Part shown: piece after piece, positions 34,910-44,900 of the stretch
Numbering within the stretch: position 1 is the stretch's first letter
How the letters are laid out: each line of letters starts with the position of its first letter
DNA from: Microbacterium sp. 67-17
GTDB taxonomy: Bacteria > Actinomycetota > Actinomycetes > Actinomycetales > Microbacteriaceae
Length of the DNA stretch: 64,000 bases
Direction of reading: 5' to 3'
NCBI RefSeq assembly: GCF_001898325.1
Contig: NZ_MKTR01000002.1
Span: forward strand, 186,001-250,000
Notes under the pieces: model-generated
What the model was told of the DNA's origin: nothing
The model's input: only the letters and a program-made list of their open reading frames with translations
Database searches by the model: none
Program-made: the position numbers and the translations under genes

Positions 34910-36592
34910 ATGGCGACCTACGCGCGCACCCTGCGTCGCGGCCTTCCCCGCACGCCCGGCGGCGACCCCTGGCCGCCAGCCGGTGAGATCCCCGGTGCGC
35001 TGAGTTCGGCATCCGTACCGCCGGCCGAGGCGCCGGTTGCGGCATCCGTGTCTGCCGGCGTCGCCTCACACGAGAGCGGCAGTTCTGCGCAGGAGCTGCG
35101 GGAAGATGCGCCGCAGTCGCACCAAACTGCCGCACCCGTCGTGACGGATGCCGCACCCGCCGCGTCGCAAGTGCGCGCCGTGCGCCGGGGACTGCCCCGC
35201 GTTCCCGGCGGCGAGCCGTGGCCCCCGGCATCCGTGGCCCCCGCAGCCGCACCCGCAACAGGCGCAGCAGCACCCGCAACAGGCGCAGCAGCACCCGCAC
35301 CGTCCCCCGACAGCGGCCCCGCTGAGCCTCGCTTGCCGCAACACGCCGCGCCGGCGACGGCCGAAGCGCGGTTTGGGGCAAATGAATCCTCCGCGCGCAC
35401 CGTGCGCCGCGGGCTCCCTCGCGTTCCCGGCGGCGAGCCGTGGCCGACATCCGAGATGGTCGCCGCGATCTCAGCGTCCGGCGCCGCGGTTCGGTCGCCC
35501 CAAAACGCCGGCTCCGACGACGACGCGCGGCGTGTTGCGGCACACGAAGCGCAGACGGATGCCGCGCTAGCCGCGACCGCTGTGGTCAGTGCTCCGGCAT
35601 ATGACGTGAGCGTGCCCCTTCCGTTCACGCCGACGGTGTGGGAGGGTGCGTCAGCCCGCATGCGCCCCGCGCCGCGGCCAGAGCCCACCCGCGTCGGCCC
35701 GTTCACGCGGGCGCAGTGGGCAGGCACCGTCATCGTGGGCGGCCTCGGGCTGCTCTTTGCTGCAGGCATGGCAGTGCTGGCCGTGCGTTGGCTGCTCTCC
35801 CTCGACGGGATGCAGGACTTCCTCGCGACCTACCCCGGCGAGTATCACCTGCCCGAGGGGGCACCGGTGGGCTTCCCGGCCTGGCTGGGCTGGCAGCACT
35901 TCTTCAACGTGTTCCTCATGGTGCTGATCATCCGAACGGGACTCACGATCCGCACCGAGAAGCGACCGAGCGTGTTCTGGGCGCCGCGGAACAACCCCAA
36001 GGGCAAGGTCAGCCTGACGATCTGGTTCCACCAGTCCCTCGACATCCTCTGGATCGTCAACGGCCTCATCTTCGTGGTGCTGCTGTTCGTCACGGGGCAG
36101 TGGATGCGGATCGTGCCGACGTCGTGGGAGGTCTTCCCGAACGCCCTGTCGGCGGCACTGCAGTACGTGTCACTGGATTGGCCGACCGAGAACGGCTGGG
36201 TCAACTACAACTCCCTCCAGCAGCTCGCCTACTTCACGACAGTGTTCGTTGCTGCACCGCTGGCGATCATCACCGGCGTGCGGATGAGCGGGATCTGGCC
36301 CAAGAACGCCAAGGCGTTGAACAAGGCGTATCCGGTCGAGTGGGCACGCAAGGTCCACTTCCCGGTGATGCTGTACTTCGTGGTGTTCATCGTCATCCAC
36401 GTCATCCTGGTGTTCGCGACCGGGGCCCTGCGCAACCTCAACCACATGTACGCGGCGACCGACGCCGACAATTGGGTCGGCTTCTGGCTGTTCGTCCTGT
36501 CGCTGGTCGTGATCGCCGCAGCCTGGGTTGCTGCCCGCCCGCTCGTGCTGGCTCCGATCGCGCGTCTGTTCGGGACGGTCTCGAGCCGCTGA
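34910..36592 (+). CDS. Cytochrome b561/b6-like membrane protein with three RRGLPR-PGG-PWP motifs
   Basis: A 560-residue protein. The first ~250 residues are disordered and rich in Ala and Pro, carrying three copies of the motif RRGLPRxPGGxPWP at about residues 9-22, 92-105 and 166-179. Four or five membrane helices follow (about 272-296, 326-345, 375-396, 438-458, 482-506) plus a last one near 530-552. Possible haem-ligand histidines lie in LGWQHFF (330), IWFHQSLD (374), KVHFPVML (483) and IVIHVIL (497), the arrangement of di-haem cytochrome b561 domains. It begins four bases after etfA and is the last gene before a terminator. A role in re-oxidising ETF at the membrane is a hypothesis from position. 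Confidence 0.82.
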   Translation: MATYARTLRRGLPRTPGGDPWPPAGEIPGALSSASVPPAEAPVAASVSAGVASHESGSSAQELREDAPQSHQTAAPVVTDAAPAASQVRAVRRGLPRVPGGEPWPPASVAPAAAPATGAAAPATGAAAPAPSPDSGPAEPRLPQHAAPATAEARFGANESSARTVRRGLPRVPGGEPWPTSEMVAAISASGAAVRSPQNAGSDDDARRVAAHEAQTDAALAATAVVSAPAYDVSVPLPFTPTVWEGASARMRPAPRPEPTRVGPFTRAQWAGTVIVGGLGLLFAAGMAVLAVRWLLSLDGMQDFLATYPGEYHLPEGAPVGFPAWLGWQHFFNVFLMVLIIRTGLTIRTEKRPSVFWAPRNNPKGKVSLTIWFHQSLDILWIVNGLIFVVLLFVTGQWMRIVPTSWEVFPNALSAALQYVSLDWPTENGWVNYNSLQQLAYFTTVFVAAPLAIITGVRMSGIWPKNAKALNKAYPVEWARKVHFPVMLYFVVFIVIHVILVFATGALRNLNHMYAATDADNWVGFWLFVLSLVVIAAAWVAARPLVLAPIARLFGTVSSR

Positions 36593-36598
36593 CACGGT

Positions 36599-36637
36599 GG
36601 GTTCGCCGAGGCATCCGTGACGGGCTTCGGCGAACCC
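36599..36637 (+). terminator. Stem-loop terminator after the etf operon
   Basis: A perfect 11-bp stem GGGTTCGCCGA / TCGGCGAACCC with a 17-nt loop lies seven bases after the cytochrome stop. There is no U tract, as is common in high-GC actinobacteria. It fits the end of the prp-etf transcript. Confidence 0.65.
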
Positions 36638-36721
36638 GGCCGGATGTCGGGGGTTATCCCCCCGCGATTCGACCGGCTGGCAGGGACGCGGAAAGCGGAT
36701 GCCGGAACCTACCGTGGAGGC

Positions 36722-37987
36722 ATGACGACAACCTATTCGCCACCTCGGCCGGTCGCGACGCCCGCGCGCGTGGCGGGAGCGATAGCCCAGCTCGCGGCCC
36801 TCGGTGTGATCGGGCCCGTGGTTTTCACGATTCTCATGACACTTCTGGGGCTCGGCCTCGGGCTTCTGCCCGTGATCGGGATCGGACTCCTCTTCCTGCT
36901 CGCCTTCGTCTATGTTCTGTTCGCGCTGAGCTGGCTCGAGAACGCGCGCATCGACGGGCTCTACCGGTTCGGGCTTCCCGCCCGTCGCCCGCGGCGCAGC
37001 GCCAAGCCCGGATTCGGCGGCTTCCTCCACACCATCTGGCTGCAGTTCATCGACCCGGGAATGTGGCGCGCGGTAGCCAACGGTGCGATCGCGACGATCC
37101 TCGGCTGGATCGTGCTGAGCCTGGTCGGGGTCACAGCGTCCGGCGTCGTGCTCGCGTTCTCGCCCCTGTACGCGGGCACAGCGGATGCCGTTCGCCTGGG
37201 CAGCACGTGGATTGACGTGTCCACGGCGTGGGCGGTTCCGGTCGGTATCGTCGTGTCTCTGCTGGCGTTGGCAACCATCGTCGGCCTCGCCATCTTGCAC
37301 GGTGTGCTGGCCCGCGCGATCATGATCCCTTCACGAGAGGCAGTCCTCGCAGAACAGGCCCGGCAATCGCAGGCTCAGCGTGCCGGCGCGGTGCGCGCGG
37401 CGGACGTCGAGCGCACCCGGATCGAACGCGACCTGCATGACGGCGTACAGCCGCGGCTCGTCTCGGTAGGGATGACTCTGGGACTTGCGCAGCAGAAGAT
37501 CGACTCCGATCCCGCAGCCGCCAAGGAGCTCATCGCCGAGGCCCACACCTCGACGAAGGCGGCGATCACCGAACTGCGGCAGTTGGCGCGCGGCATCCAC
37601 ACCTCTGTGCTCGACGACCGGGGGCTGGATGCTGCCCTGTCGGCGCTGGCAGCGCGATCGCCCGTGCCCGTCGTGCTCGACGTGCGGATCACGGAGCGCT
37701 GCGCACCGACCGCGGAAGCTGCCGCCTACTTCGTGATCGCCGAAGCGCTCACCAACGCAGCAAAACACTCGCGTGCGACCGAAGCGCGGGTACTGGTGCG
37801 CCAGCGCGAGGGTGGCGTGCTCTGGGCCCGCATCGAAGACAACGGCATCGGCGGTGCGCAGATCATTCCCGGCGGGGGACTGGACGGCATCTCGAACCGA
37901 GCGATCGGCGCCGGCGGCACCTTCTCCGTCGACAGTCCCATCGGCGGCCCGACGACAGTGGAAGTGAGCCTGCCATGCGCATCGTGA
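36722..37987 (+). CDS. NarL-type sensor histidine kinase with membrane sensor domain
   Basis: A 421-residue kinase. The N-terminal half is a membrane sensor (PF13796-like) with four helices at about 18-40, 44-66, 118-142 and 160-190. The dimerisation domain holds the phospho-acceptor His239 in RIERDLHDGVQPRL. The HATPase domain has AEALTNAAKHS (N box) and IEDNGIGGAQIIPGGGLDGI (G boxes). It overlaps the response regulator gene by 13 bases. With that regulator and the DUF4097 protein it forms a LiaSR/VraSR-like envelope-stress set, although the sensor type here is not LiaS proper. Confidence 0.9.
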   Translation: MTTTYSPPRPVATPARVAGAIAQLAALGVIGPVVFTILMTLLGLGLGLLPVIGIGLLFLLAFVYVLFALSWLENARIDGLYRFGLPARRPRRSAKPGFGGFLHTIWLQFIDPGMWRAVANGAIATILGWIVLSLVGVTASGVVLAFSPLYAGTADAVRLGSTWIDVSTAWAVPVGIVVSLLALATIVGLAILHGVLARAIMIPSREAVLAEQARQSQAQRAGAVRAADVERTRIERDLHDGVQPRLVSVGMTLGLAQQKIDSDPAAAKELIAEAHTSTKAAITELRQLARGIHTSVLDDRGLDAALSALAARSPVPVVLDVRITERCAPTAEAAAYFVIAEALTNAAKHSRATEARVLVRQREGGVLWARIEDNGIGGAQIIPGGGLDGISNRAIGAGGTFSVDSPIGGPTTVEVSLPCAS

Positions 37988-38652
37988 TCTGCGAAGACTC
38001 CGTTCTGTTGCGGGAGGGCCTGGTCCGCCTGCTCGAGGATGCCGGCCACGAGGTGGTCGCGGCCCTCGGCGACACCGACGGCCTGACCGATGCTGTCGCC
38101 GACCTCGACCCTCAGCTGTGCATCCTGGATGTTCGCCTACCCCCGACCCGCACCGACGAAGGCATCCGCGCTGCCGTCAGTCTGCGCGCCTCGCGGCCCG
38201 AGCTTCCCGTGCTGGTGCTGTCGCAGTACGTGGAGGAGCGCTACGCGAGTGAGCTCATCGCCGGACGCGGCGGGGCCCTCGGCTACCTGCTGAAGGACCG
38301 GGTGGCCGACGTCGCCGAGTTCCTCGAGTCCGTCGATGCCATCGCGGCCGGCGGCACGGTCTTCGACCCCGAGGTCGTGGCGCAGCTGCTCGGCAGACGA
38401 GCACGCGACGAACGGATGCGGCGACTCACCGACCGGGAAGCCACGGTGCTCGCGCTGATCGCAGAAGGCAAGTCGAATCAGGCCATCGGGCGGACCCTCC
38501 ACATCAGTGAGGGCAGCGTCGAAAAACACATCACCGCGGTCTTCCAGAAGCTCGACCTCGAGCAGGACGACTCCGGCAACCGGCGGGTGCTCGCCGCCCT
38601 CGCCCACATCGCTCACGGCGGGATGCCGCCCCAGACGGGAGAACTCTCATGA
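37975..38652 (+). CDS. NarL/LuxR-family response regulator
   Basis: A 225-residue regulator. The receiver domain has EDSVLLREGL (acidic pair), phospho-accepting Asp52 in CILDVRLPP, LSQYVEERY and the invariant lysine in GYLLKDRV. The LuxR-type HTH follows at about 145-205: LTDREATVLALIAEGKSN with IGRTLHISEGSVEKHITAVF. In place of the common DVRMP the phosphorylation loop is DVRLPPTRTDEG, a form frequent in actinobacterial partners of such kinases. It overlaps kinase and downstream gene, giving a tightly coupled three-gene unit. Confidence 0.92.
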   Translation: MRIVICEDSVLLREGLVRLLEDAGHEVVAALGDTDGLTDAVADLDPQLCILDVRLPPTRTDEGIRAAVSLRASRPELPVLVLSQYVEERYASELIAGRGGALGYLLKDRVADVAEFLESVDAIAAGGTVFDPEVVAQLLGRRARDERMRRLTDREATVLALIAEGKSNQAIGRTLHISEGSVEKHITAVFQKLDLEQDDSGNRRVLAALAHIAHGGMPPQTGELS

Positions 38653-39524
38653 CCACGAATCTCACTCCGCCAGCCGCTCCCGTATCGCCGGCCGGGCCGG
38701 ATCTGCCAGCGGCTGACCCCGGACCCACCCCTTCGGGGCCGCGCGGATCGTCCACCGTCGTCGCCATCCTGATCATCGTCCTCGGTGCCCTGATCGTGCT
38801 CGGCACCATCGTCGGGGCGGTCTTCAGCACAATCCGGGCGGCCGCCGTGTCGACAGCATCATCGACGGTGGCGGTGCCCGGTGTCGATGCGCTCGCGATC
38901 GAACTGAACGCCGGGTCACTGGCCGTGGAGTATGCCGATGTCGACGAGGCAGAGCTCGAGGTCACCGCGCCCTTCGGTGGGGATCGGTGGACTCTCGAGC
39001 GCAACGGTGACACCCTCACCGTTGCTTCCCCCAGCTGGGAATGGGGGATGGGATGGATCTTCGGGGGCAGCGGCCGGGCTGTGCTCACGCTGCCCGAAGA
39101 CCTCGAAGGCCTGGATGCCGAGCTTCAGATGGGCGCGGGGTCGTTCCACGCCGAGGGCGAGTTCGGTGTCGTCGACCTCACTGTCGGTGCGGGGGAGCTC
39201 ACGCTCGACGGATCCGCCGAGGACGTGTCGGTCGACCTGTCTGCGGGGCGCGCAGTGCTCAACCTCGCGGATGTTGACACCGCGGACCTGACGGTCAGCG
39301 CCGGGTCGATGGATGCCGCGTTCAGTGGGGCTCAGCCCAGCGACATCCGTGCCGGAGTGAGCGCTGGTTCGCTCACCCTCGTCGTTCCCGACGGGGCGTA
39401 CGACGTCACCTCTGATGTCTCAGCCGGCAACTTCCGCAATCAGCTCGGCAGCGACCCGGGCGCTGACAGCACGATCTCAGTGGAGGTCTCGGCCGGACAA
39501 GTGATGCTGCGCGCCGCACGCTGA
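38649..39524 (+). CDS. DUF4097/LiaG-like membrane-anchored beta-repeat protein
   Basis: A 291-residue protein with a Pro-rich cytoplasmic start, one helix at about 36-60 (VVAILIIVLGALIVLGTIVG) and an outside domain built of about nine short repeats with SAG or GAG turns roughly every 20 residues (NAGSLAVEY, GAGSFHAEG, GAGELTLDG, SAGRAVLNL, SAGSMDAAF, SAGSLTLVV, SAGNFRNQL, SAGQVMLRA). This is the right-handed beta-solenoid expected of DUF4097/LiaG proteins. It overlaps the response regulator (ATGA). Probably the output or sensor accessory of the envelope-stress system. Confidence 0.82.
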   Translation: MTTNLTPPAAPVSPAGPDLPAADPGPTPSGPRGSSTVVAILIIVLGALIVLGTIVGAVFSTIRAAAVSTASSTVAVPGVDALAIELNAGSLAVEYADVDEAELEVTAPFGGDRWTLERNGDTLTVASPSWEWGMGWIFGGSGRAVLTLPEDLEGLDAELQMGAGSFHAEGEFGVVDLTVGAGELTLDGSAEDVSVDLSAGRAVLNLADVDTADLTVSAGSMDAAFSGAQPSDIRAGVSAGSLTLVVPDGAYDVTSDVSAGNFRNQLGSDPGADSTISVEVSAGQVMLRAAR

Positions 39525-39532
39525 TGCGAAAA

Positions 39533-39572
39533 GCGACGGAGGGGGAAGCTCAGAGCTTCGCGCCTCCGTCGC
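39533..39572. terminator. Hairpin between convergent genes
   Basis: A perfect 10-bp stem GCGACGGAGG / CCTCCGTCGC encloses a small inner stem (AAGCTC-AGA-GCTT). Read leftward, the stem is followed by TTTTCGC, a passable terminator for cofE. It overlaps the last codons of cofE and can also serve the rightward LiaG-like gene. Confidence 0.65.
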
Positions 39573-40347
39573 CGCCGCTGGCCTCCCGAGCCGCAACGAG
39601 CCCCGCGGCGCGGCCGGCGGCGTAGGACTCGGCGGCGCCGGTGTGGAACATGTCGTGCTCGCGTGCTCGGATGATCGAATGGGCACCGGGCAGCTCGAGC
39701 GAACCCACGAGGTCGCTTCGTCCCCGAATGACCGCAACCGGCGTGCGTCCGGTCTTTCCCTTCACAAGGTCGGCAGCTGCAGCGAGCTCGTCGGCCACAC
39801 ACGGCATCGTCACCACGAGCGGCCGCCCCTCGGCGTCCGTCGCCCCGCGGAGGTCATCGAACACCCGGATGCCGGCCGCGCCGATCGCGGTGTCGGTCTG
39901 GCCCTCGCGCCACGCTCGCCCGAGGGTGTCGCTGATGATGACGCCGACTTCGGCGCCCGTTGCTTCGCGCACCCCCGCGGCGAGGGCGCGGGCTGAGGCA
40001 TCCGGATCAACGGGAAGGAGCAGCACCGTGCCGTCGGGTGTGTTGGACGCGTCGACGCCCGCAGCCGCGGCAATGATTCCGAGGCGATTCTCGACGATCC
40101 GGGTGGTGTGCCCGGATGCCGCCATCCGCGTCGCGACGACGCGCACGGTCTCGGCGGTGATGGCATCCTCACGGTCGGCTGCGGCGACGAAACGCCCCTC
40201 TGCCTTCGAGACGATCTTGGAGGTGACCACCAGGATGTCGCCGTCGGCGAGCGAGCCGCCGGCCGCACTCGCGATCACGGTGACGAGGTCGTCGCCGGTG
40301 ACGATCTCGGGGATGCCGTCGAGCGCCCAGATCTGCAGCGATGTCAC
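39550..40347 (-). CDS. cofE: Coenzyme F420-0:L-glutamate ligase
   Basis: A 265-residue CofE/FbiB-N-type enzyme that adds L-glutamate to F420-0 using GTP. Motifs include [51 protein letters not shown] and [18 protein letters not shown]. It is a stand-alone ligase without the C-terminal nitroreductase domain of mycobacterial FbiB. Start GTG at 40347. No other F420 biosynthesis gene is next to it, so the pathway must be completed elsewhere. It is followed (on its strand, upstream) by a GNAT gene 37 bp away, likely co-transcribed. Confidence 0.9.
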   Translation of the reverse strand: MTSLQIWALDGIPEIVTGDDLVTVIASAAGGSLADGDILVVTSKIVSKAEGRFVAAADREDAITAETVRVVATRMAASGHTTRIVENRLGIIAAAAGVDASNTPDGTVLLLPVDPDASARALAAGVREATGAEVGVIISDTLGRAWREGQTDTAIGAAGIRVFDDLRGATDAEGRPLVVTMPCVADELAAAADLVKGKTGRTPVAVIRGRSDLVGSLELPGAHSIIRAREHDMFHTGAAESYAAGRAAGLVAAREASGGDGGAKL

Positions 40348-40384
40348 CGACGGTCCGTTCGAGCAGACCCGTCACGCCCCGCTG

Positions 40385-40891
40385 TCACCGGACGAAACGG
40401 ACCTCGGTGAGCGTCTCGCCGAGGAAGGCCTCGTCGTGCGTGGCGCCATCGAGGGCGAAGCCGTTGCGCGCATAGAACCGATGAGCCCGCGGGTTGTCGG
40501 CGGCCACCCACAGGTACAGGCCCTCACCCTCATCGACGGCGGCGTCGAAGAGCTGCTGACCAACGCCCGTGCCGTGGAAACGGTCGAGAAGGTAGATGAA
40601 GTACAGCTCGCGCTCGCGCGGAGCATCCTCGTCTCGCGCCGGACCGGAGCCCACGAAGCCGATGATCTCTCCGTCGACGAGGGCCGCGCTCATGCGATAC
40701 TCATCGCCCTGAGCTGCCCAGTGCGTCCACAGCTCGGCAAGTCTCTTCGGTGAGACATTCTCGAGGGCTGCCTTGCTGATGAGGTGGTCGTAGGTCTCGT
40801 GCCAGCACGTCGCGTGGACGCGACCGAGTTCCTGTGCGTCGACATCGCGCACGGGCCTGACGATGACATCCGTCTGCGTTTCGGCGTTCAT
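40385..40891 (-). CDS. GNAT family N-acetyltransferase
   Basis: A 168-residue acetyltransferase with IYLLDRFHGTGVGQQLFDAAV as the acetyl-CoA loop and WVAADNPRAHRFYARNGFALDG at the C-terminal half, the common pattern of this family. N-terminal RPVRDVDAQELGRVHATCWHETYDHLIS is like many general GNATs of unknown substrate. It precedes cofE on the same strand. The substrate is not inferable. Confidence 0.85.
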   Translation of the reverse strand: MNAETQTDVIVRPVRDVDAQELGRVHATCWHETYDHLISKAALENVSPKRLAELWTHWAAQGDEYRMSAALVDGEIIGFVGSGPARDEDAPRERELYFIYLLDRFHGTGVGQQLFDAAVDEGEGLYLWVAADNPRAHRFYARNGFALDGATHDEAFLGETLTEVRFVR

Positions 40892-41022
40892 GGCCAGACT
40901 CTACGCGGGCGATCACGGGGAGAGAAATCGGCGCAAACGGCGAGCGGATGCGGCCCGCCCCTGCTGTGGGAATCCCACAACCGCGTACCCCCTCGATGCG
41001 TTCTCCCCTAGCATCGCCCCTC

Positions 41023-41583
41023 GTGAACGTGATGTGGCGAACGATGCTGGTGATGTGGCAGGCCCGGCGGCGCAGGCGCCGCGAGGGACTCGTGTCGCCC
41101 ACCGGCGTGGCGCGGATTCGCCTCACGACGCTGCCGACCGACATCGACATCCTGCGCCACATGAACAACGGGCGATACCTCTCGCTCTTCGATCTTGGAC
41201 GCTGGGATCTGCTGATCAGGTCTGGGCTGCTGGATGCGATGCGCGAGCGTGGCTGGTATGCCGTGGTCTCGAGCGAGACGATCTCGTTTCGCAAGTCGCT
41301 CCAGCTCTGGCAGCGCTTCGACGTCGAGTCGCGCTTCATTGGTCACGACGACAAGGCGCTGTACCTCGAGCACCGCGCCGTCGTGAACGGCGAGATCTTC
41401 GCCCGTGCGATCATCCGCTCGCGCATGCTCAAGCGCGCTGGCGGAACGGTCACCCACGACGAGTTCTTCGCCGCCGTCGGTCGCCCCGACGACACCCCGG
41501 ATGTCTCGTCCTGGATCCACGACTGGGCAGCGGCGTCCGCCCTCCCGCCCACGAAGGCCGAGGCGCCGAGCATCTGGGCTTGA
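41023..41583 (+). CDS. Acyl-CoA thioesterase family protein (hot-dog fold)
   Basis: A 186-residue hot-dog thioesterase of the YbgC/FadM kind. It has DIDILRHMNNGRYLSLFDLGRW, where Asp and His/Asn belong to the catalytic segment, and FRKSLQLWQRFDVESRFIGHDDKALYLEHRAV for the dimer sheet. The basic run QARRRRRRE near the start might associate with membranes or nucleic acid. The start is uncertain: GTG 41023 is chosen, with ATG 41032 or ATG 40996 possible. It stands alone before a repeat-rich spacer. Confidence 0.8.
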   Translation: MNVMWRTMLVMWQARRRRRREGLVSPTGVARIRLTTLPTDIDILRHMNNGRYLSLFDLGRWDLLIRSGLLDAMRERGWYAVVSSETISFRKSLQLWQRFDVESRFIGHDDKALYLEHRAVVNGEIFARAIIRSRMLKRAGGTVTHDEFFAAVGRPDDTPDVSSWIHDWAAASALPPTKAEAPSIWA

Positions 41584-41617
41584 CCCTGGGCCAGATACCG
41601 GGCGCCGGAGCCGCGTC

Positions 41618-41697
41618 GCTAACTCCTCAAGATCGGGCCACACGGCAGGGTCAGCGCCGCCGTATGGGTCGACGCGGGCCGGATGTGAGGAGTTAGT
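41618..41697. repeat. 80-bp inverted-repeat element, copy 3
   Basis: GCTAACTCCTCA at the left and TGAGGAGTTAGT at the right make an 11-of-12 terminal inverted repeat with exactly the 80-bp spacing of the copies at 12413 and 12555. It lies in the 342-bp space before putA, which otherwise holds only copy 4 and about 70 bp of unremarkable DNA. Confidence 0.85.
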
Positions 41698-41768
41698 GAC
41701 ATCCTGAGTCGTCGATCGCGGGTTAGCGCCCGACTCTCGCCGCGATCATGTGGTCGTGCTGCTGCACG

Positions 41769-41849
41769 GTTAACTCCTCATCCTCAACCCGATTCGGCCG
41801 GTTTCGCGGCTTAGGTATGCGCCAGTCGACGCGGATATGAGGAGTTAGC
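41769..41849. repeat. 80-bp inverted-repeat element, copy 4 (81 bp)
   Basis: GTTAACTCCTCA at the left and TGAGGAGTTAGC at the right. Its right interior shares a block of the form GTATG...TCGACGCGG with copy 3. It ends 76 bp before the putA start. Confidence 0.85.
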
Positions 41850-41925
41850 CACAGGCCAGACACCCGCCCCGGATGCCCGCCTGGCGCAACCTCTTCTGCG
41901 GGTCGCCCGGACGTAGGCTGATCGC

Positions 41926-44900
41926 ATGCACGAGACCCCCGACACGGCGCCATCCGCGCCGTCGGGCGACCTGGCGCAGCGCGCGATCGACCTCGCCGCG
42001 CGTTGGATCGCCGAAGCCGCAGAGTTTCCCGCGGATGCCTCGGCCCAGCGCCTCGCCGGAGTCCTGAAGGATCCGAACGGTCTACCATTCACGATCGGGT
42101 TCGTCGACGGCGTCATGCGACCCGAGAGTCTGGCGGCCGCGGCATCCACGCTCTCGCGCATCGCGCCGCTCGCGCCGGAGTTTCTGCCGTGGTACCTGCG
42201 CGGTGCCGTGAAGGTCGGCGGGGCAGTCGCGCCCGTGCTTCCGACGCCTGTCGTGCCGATCGCCCGGCGCGCGCTGCGCGAGATGGTCTCGCACCTGGTC
42301 GTCGACGCCCGACCCGACAAGCTCGGCCCCGCTATCGCGGCGCTGCGTGAGGGCGGCGCGAAACTGAACCTGAACCTGCTGGGCGAAGCCGTTCTCGGTG
42401 AACGTGAGGCGCTGCGCCGGCTCGAGGGCATCCACGACCTCATCCGTCGCCCCGATGTCGACTACGTCTCGGTGAAGGTCTCGGCGATCGCGAGCCATAT
42501 CTCGATGTGGGCTTTCGATGAGATCGTGGATGCCGTCGTCGAGCGCCTCACGCCGCTGTACCTCACCGCCGCGGCGGGGCTGCCGGAGAACGGCGGCCGT
42601 ACCTTCATCAATCTCGACATGGAGGAGTACCGCGACCTCGACCTGACGATCGCGGTCTTCACCCGCATCCTCGAGGACGAGCGGCTGCGCGACCTCGAGG
42701 CGGGGATCGTCCTGCAGGCCTACCTGCCCGATGCGCTTCCCGCGCTGCGGGAGCTCACGGCGTGGGCGCGCCAGCGGGTCGTGGGCGGCGGTGCCCGCAT
42801 CAAGGTCCGACTCGTCAAGGGCGCCAACCTTGCGATGGAGCGGGTTGACGCGATCATGCACGACTGGCCCCTGGCGACCTACGACCGCAAGCTGGACACT
42901 GACGCCAACTACCTGCGGTGCCTCGACGAGGCGCTGCAGCCCAAGAACACGGACGCGGTGCGGCTCGGCGTCGCCGGTCACAATCTCTTCGACATCGCGT
43001 ACGCCTGGCTGCTGGCGGGTGAGCGGGGCGTGCGTGAAGACATCGAGATCGAGATGCTCCTCGGCATGGCCCAGGGCCAGGTCGCCGCGATCTCGCGCGA
43101 GGTCGGTCACGTTCTGCTGTACGTCCCGGTCGTGCACCCGCAGGAGTTCGATGTCGCGATCAGCTATCTGGTGCGCCGGCTGGAGGAGAACGCGTCGAGC
43201 GAGAACTTCCTGTCGGCAGCGTTCGATCTCGCCGACGATCCCGCGCTGTTCGAGCGGGAGCGGGATCGCTTCGTCGCGTCGCTCGAGCGCGCCGCCGATC
43301 CCGGGCTTCCGGCCGGACCCAACCGCCGACAGAGCCGCGCGGTTGAGGAGGCCGCCGACGGGGCTGCCGAACAACGTATTCTTCGTGACTCCCCGCCGCC
43401 CCAGGTCGGCGGTCTGACGCAGGCTGTACTCGGGATCGCGAGTTCCGCGGCATCCGACGATGGCATCGCCCGCTTCGGCGGCGTCGAGTACGTCGAGACG
43501 GCGATCTACTCCGCGACCGAGTCCGACGGCGTCGCGGCCGGCGCGCCGGGGTTCCGCAACGCCCGGGATACTGACCCGGCGCTGCCTGCGAACCGGGAGT
43601 GGGCCCGGCAGGTGCTCGAGCGGATGGCGGTGTCGACGGCGGGGGACGCCACAATCGAGGCATCCCGGGTGACGGATGCCGATCGGCTCGAAGAGGTCGT
43701 CGCGGGTGTCCGCGGCGCGGCGACCCGGTGGGGCGCGATGCCGGCAGTCGACCGGTCGGCGGTGCTGCAGGCTGCAGCCCGGGCGCTCGAGGCTCGGCGC
43801 GGCGAACTGATCGAGGTCGCCGGATCCGAAACGGGCAAGGTCTTCGCCGAGGCGGATATCGAGGTGAGCGAGGCCGTCGACTTCGCCAATTACTACGCCG
43901 CGACCGCGCGGGAGCTCGATCGGGTCAGCGGCGCGGTGTTCGTTCCCGCGCGCCTCACGGTCATCACGCCGCCGTGGAACTTCCCCATCGCGATTCCCGC
44001 GGGCGGTGTGCTGGCCGCGCTCGCCGCGGGGTCGGGTGTCATCTTCAAGCCCGCACCGCAGGCAAGGCGCTGCGCTGCGGTTGTCGCCGAGGCCCTCTGG
44101 GAGGCCGGAGTCCCGCGCGACGTGCTCGCCCTCGTCGACATCGACGAAGGCGGCCTCGGACAGCAGCTGATCTCGCATCCGGATGTCGATCGCGTCATTT
44201 TGACCGGGTCGTTCGAGACGGCAGCCCTGTTCCGCTCCTGGCGGCCGGATCTGCCGCTGCTGGCCGAGACGAGCGGCAAGAACGCGATGGTCATCATGCC
44301 GTCTGCAGACCTCGACCTCGCGGCATCCGATCTCATGAAGAGCGCCTTCGGGCACGCGGGACAGAAGTGCTCTGCGGCGTCGCTCGCGATCCTCGTCGGC
44401 CCGGTCGGGCGCTCGGAGCGTTTCGCGCGTCAGCTCGTGGATGCCGCGACCGCGCTGCGGGTGGGGCCGCCGACTGATCCTCGGTCCGAAATGGGCCCCG
44501 TGATTGAACCGCCCCGCGGCAAGCTGCAGTGGGCGCTGACCACCCTCGACGAGGGCGAGCAGTGGCTCGTCACCCCCGAGCCGCTGGATTTCGGACCCGA
44601 GTATTCCGGCAGGTTCTTCCGTCCAGGCATCCGTGTCGGGGTTGAGCCGGGTTCGCGCGTGCACCTCGAGGAGTTCTTCGGACCCGTGCTCGGGATCATG
44701 CACGCGAACTCCCTCTCCCACGCGATCGAGCTGCAGAACGCCGTCGCTTACGGTCTCACGGCGGGCCTGTACACCCAGAACCCCGACGACCTCGCGCTCT
44801 GGCTTGACACCGTCGAGGCCGGCAACCTCTACGTGAACCGCGGGATCACCGGGGCGATCGTGCAGCGGCAGCCGTTCGGTGGCTGGAAGCGTTCCTCGGT

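Noticed and set aside
35638..37215. A 525-codon frame overlapping the cytochrome and kinase genes
   Set aside because: It crosses the terminator hairpin and two real genes in another frame; the sequence is low-complexity and motif-free.
39550..40347. cofE as evidence that the LLM enzyme at 2318 uses F420
   Set aside because: The LLM protein follows the RutA (FMN) branch, not the F420-dependent branch, and the genes are 36 kb apart.
42082..44721. An 879-codon open frame antisense to putA
   Set aside because: High GC content keeps stops rare in the antisense frame. putA has clear domain motifs over the same DNA, and the antisense product is Arg/Gly/Asp-rich without any recognisable motif.
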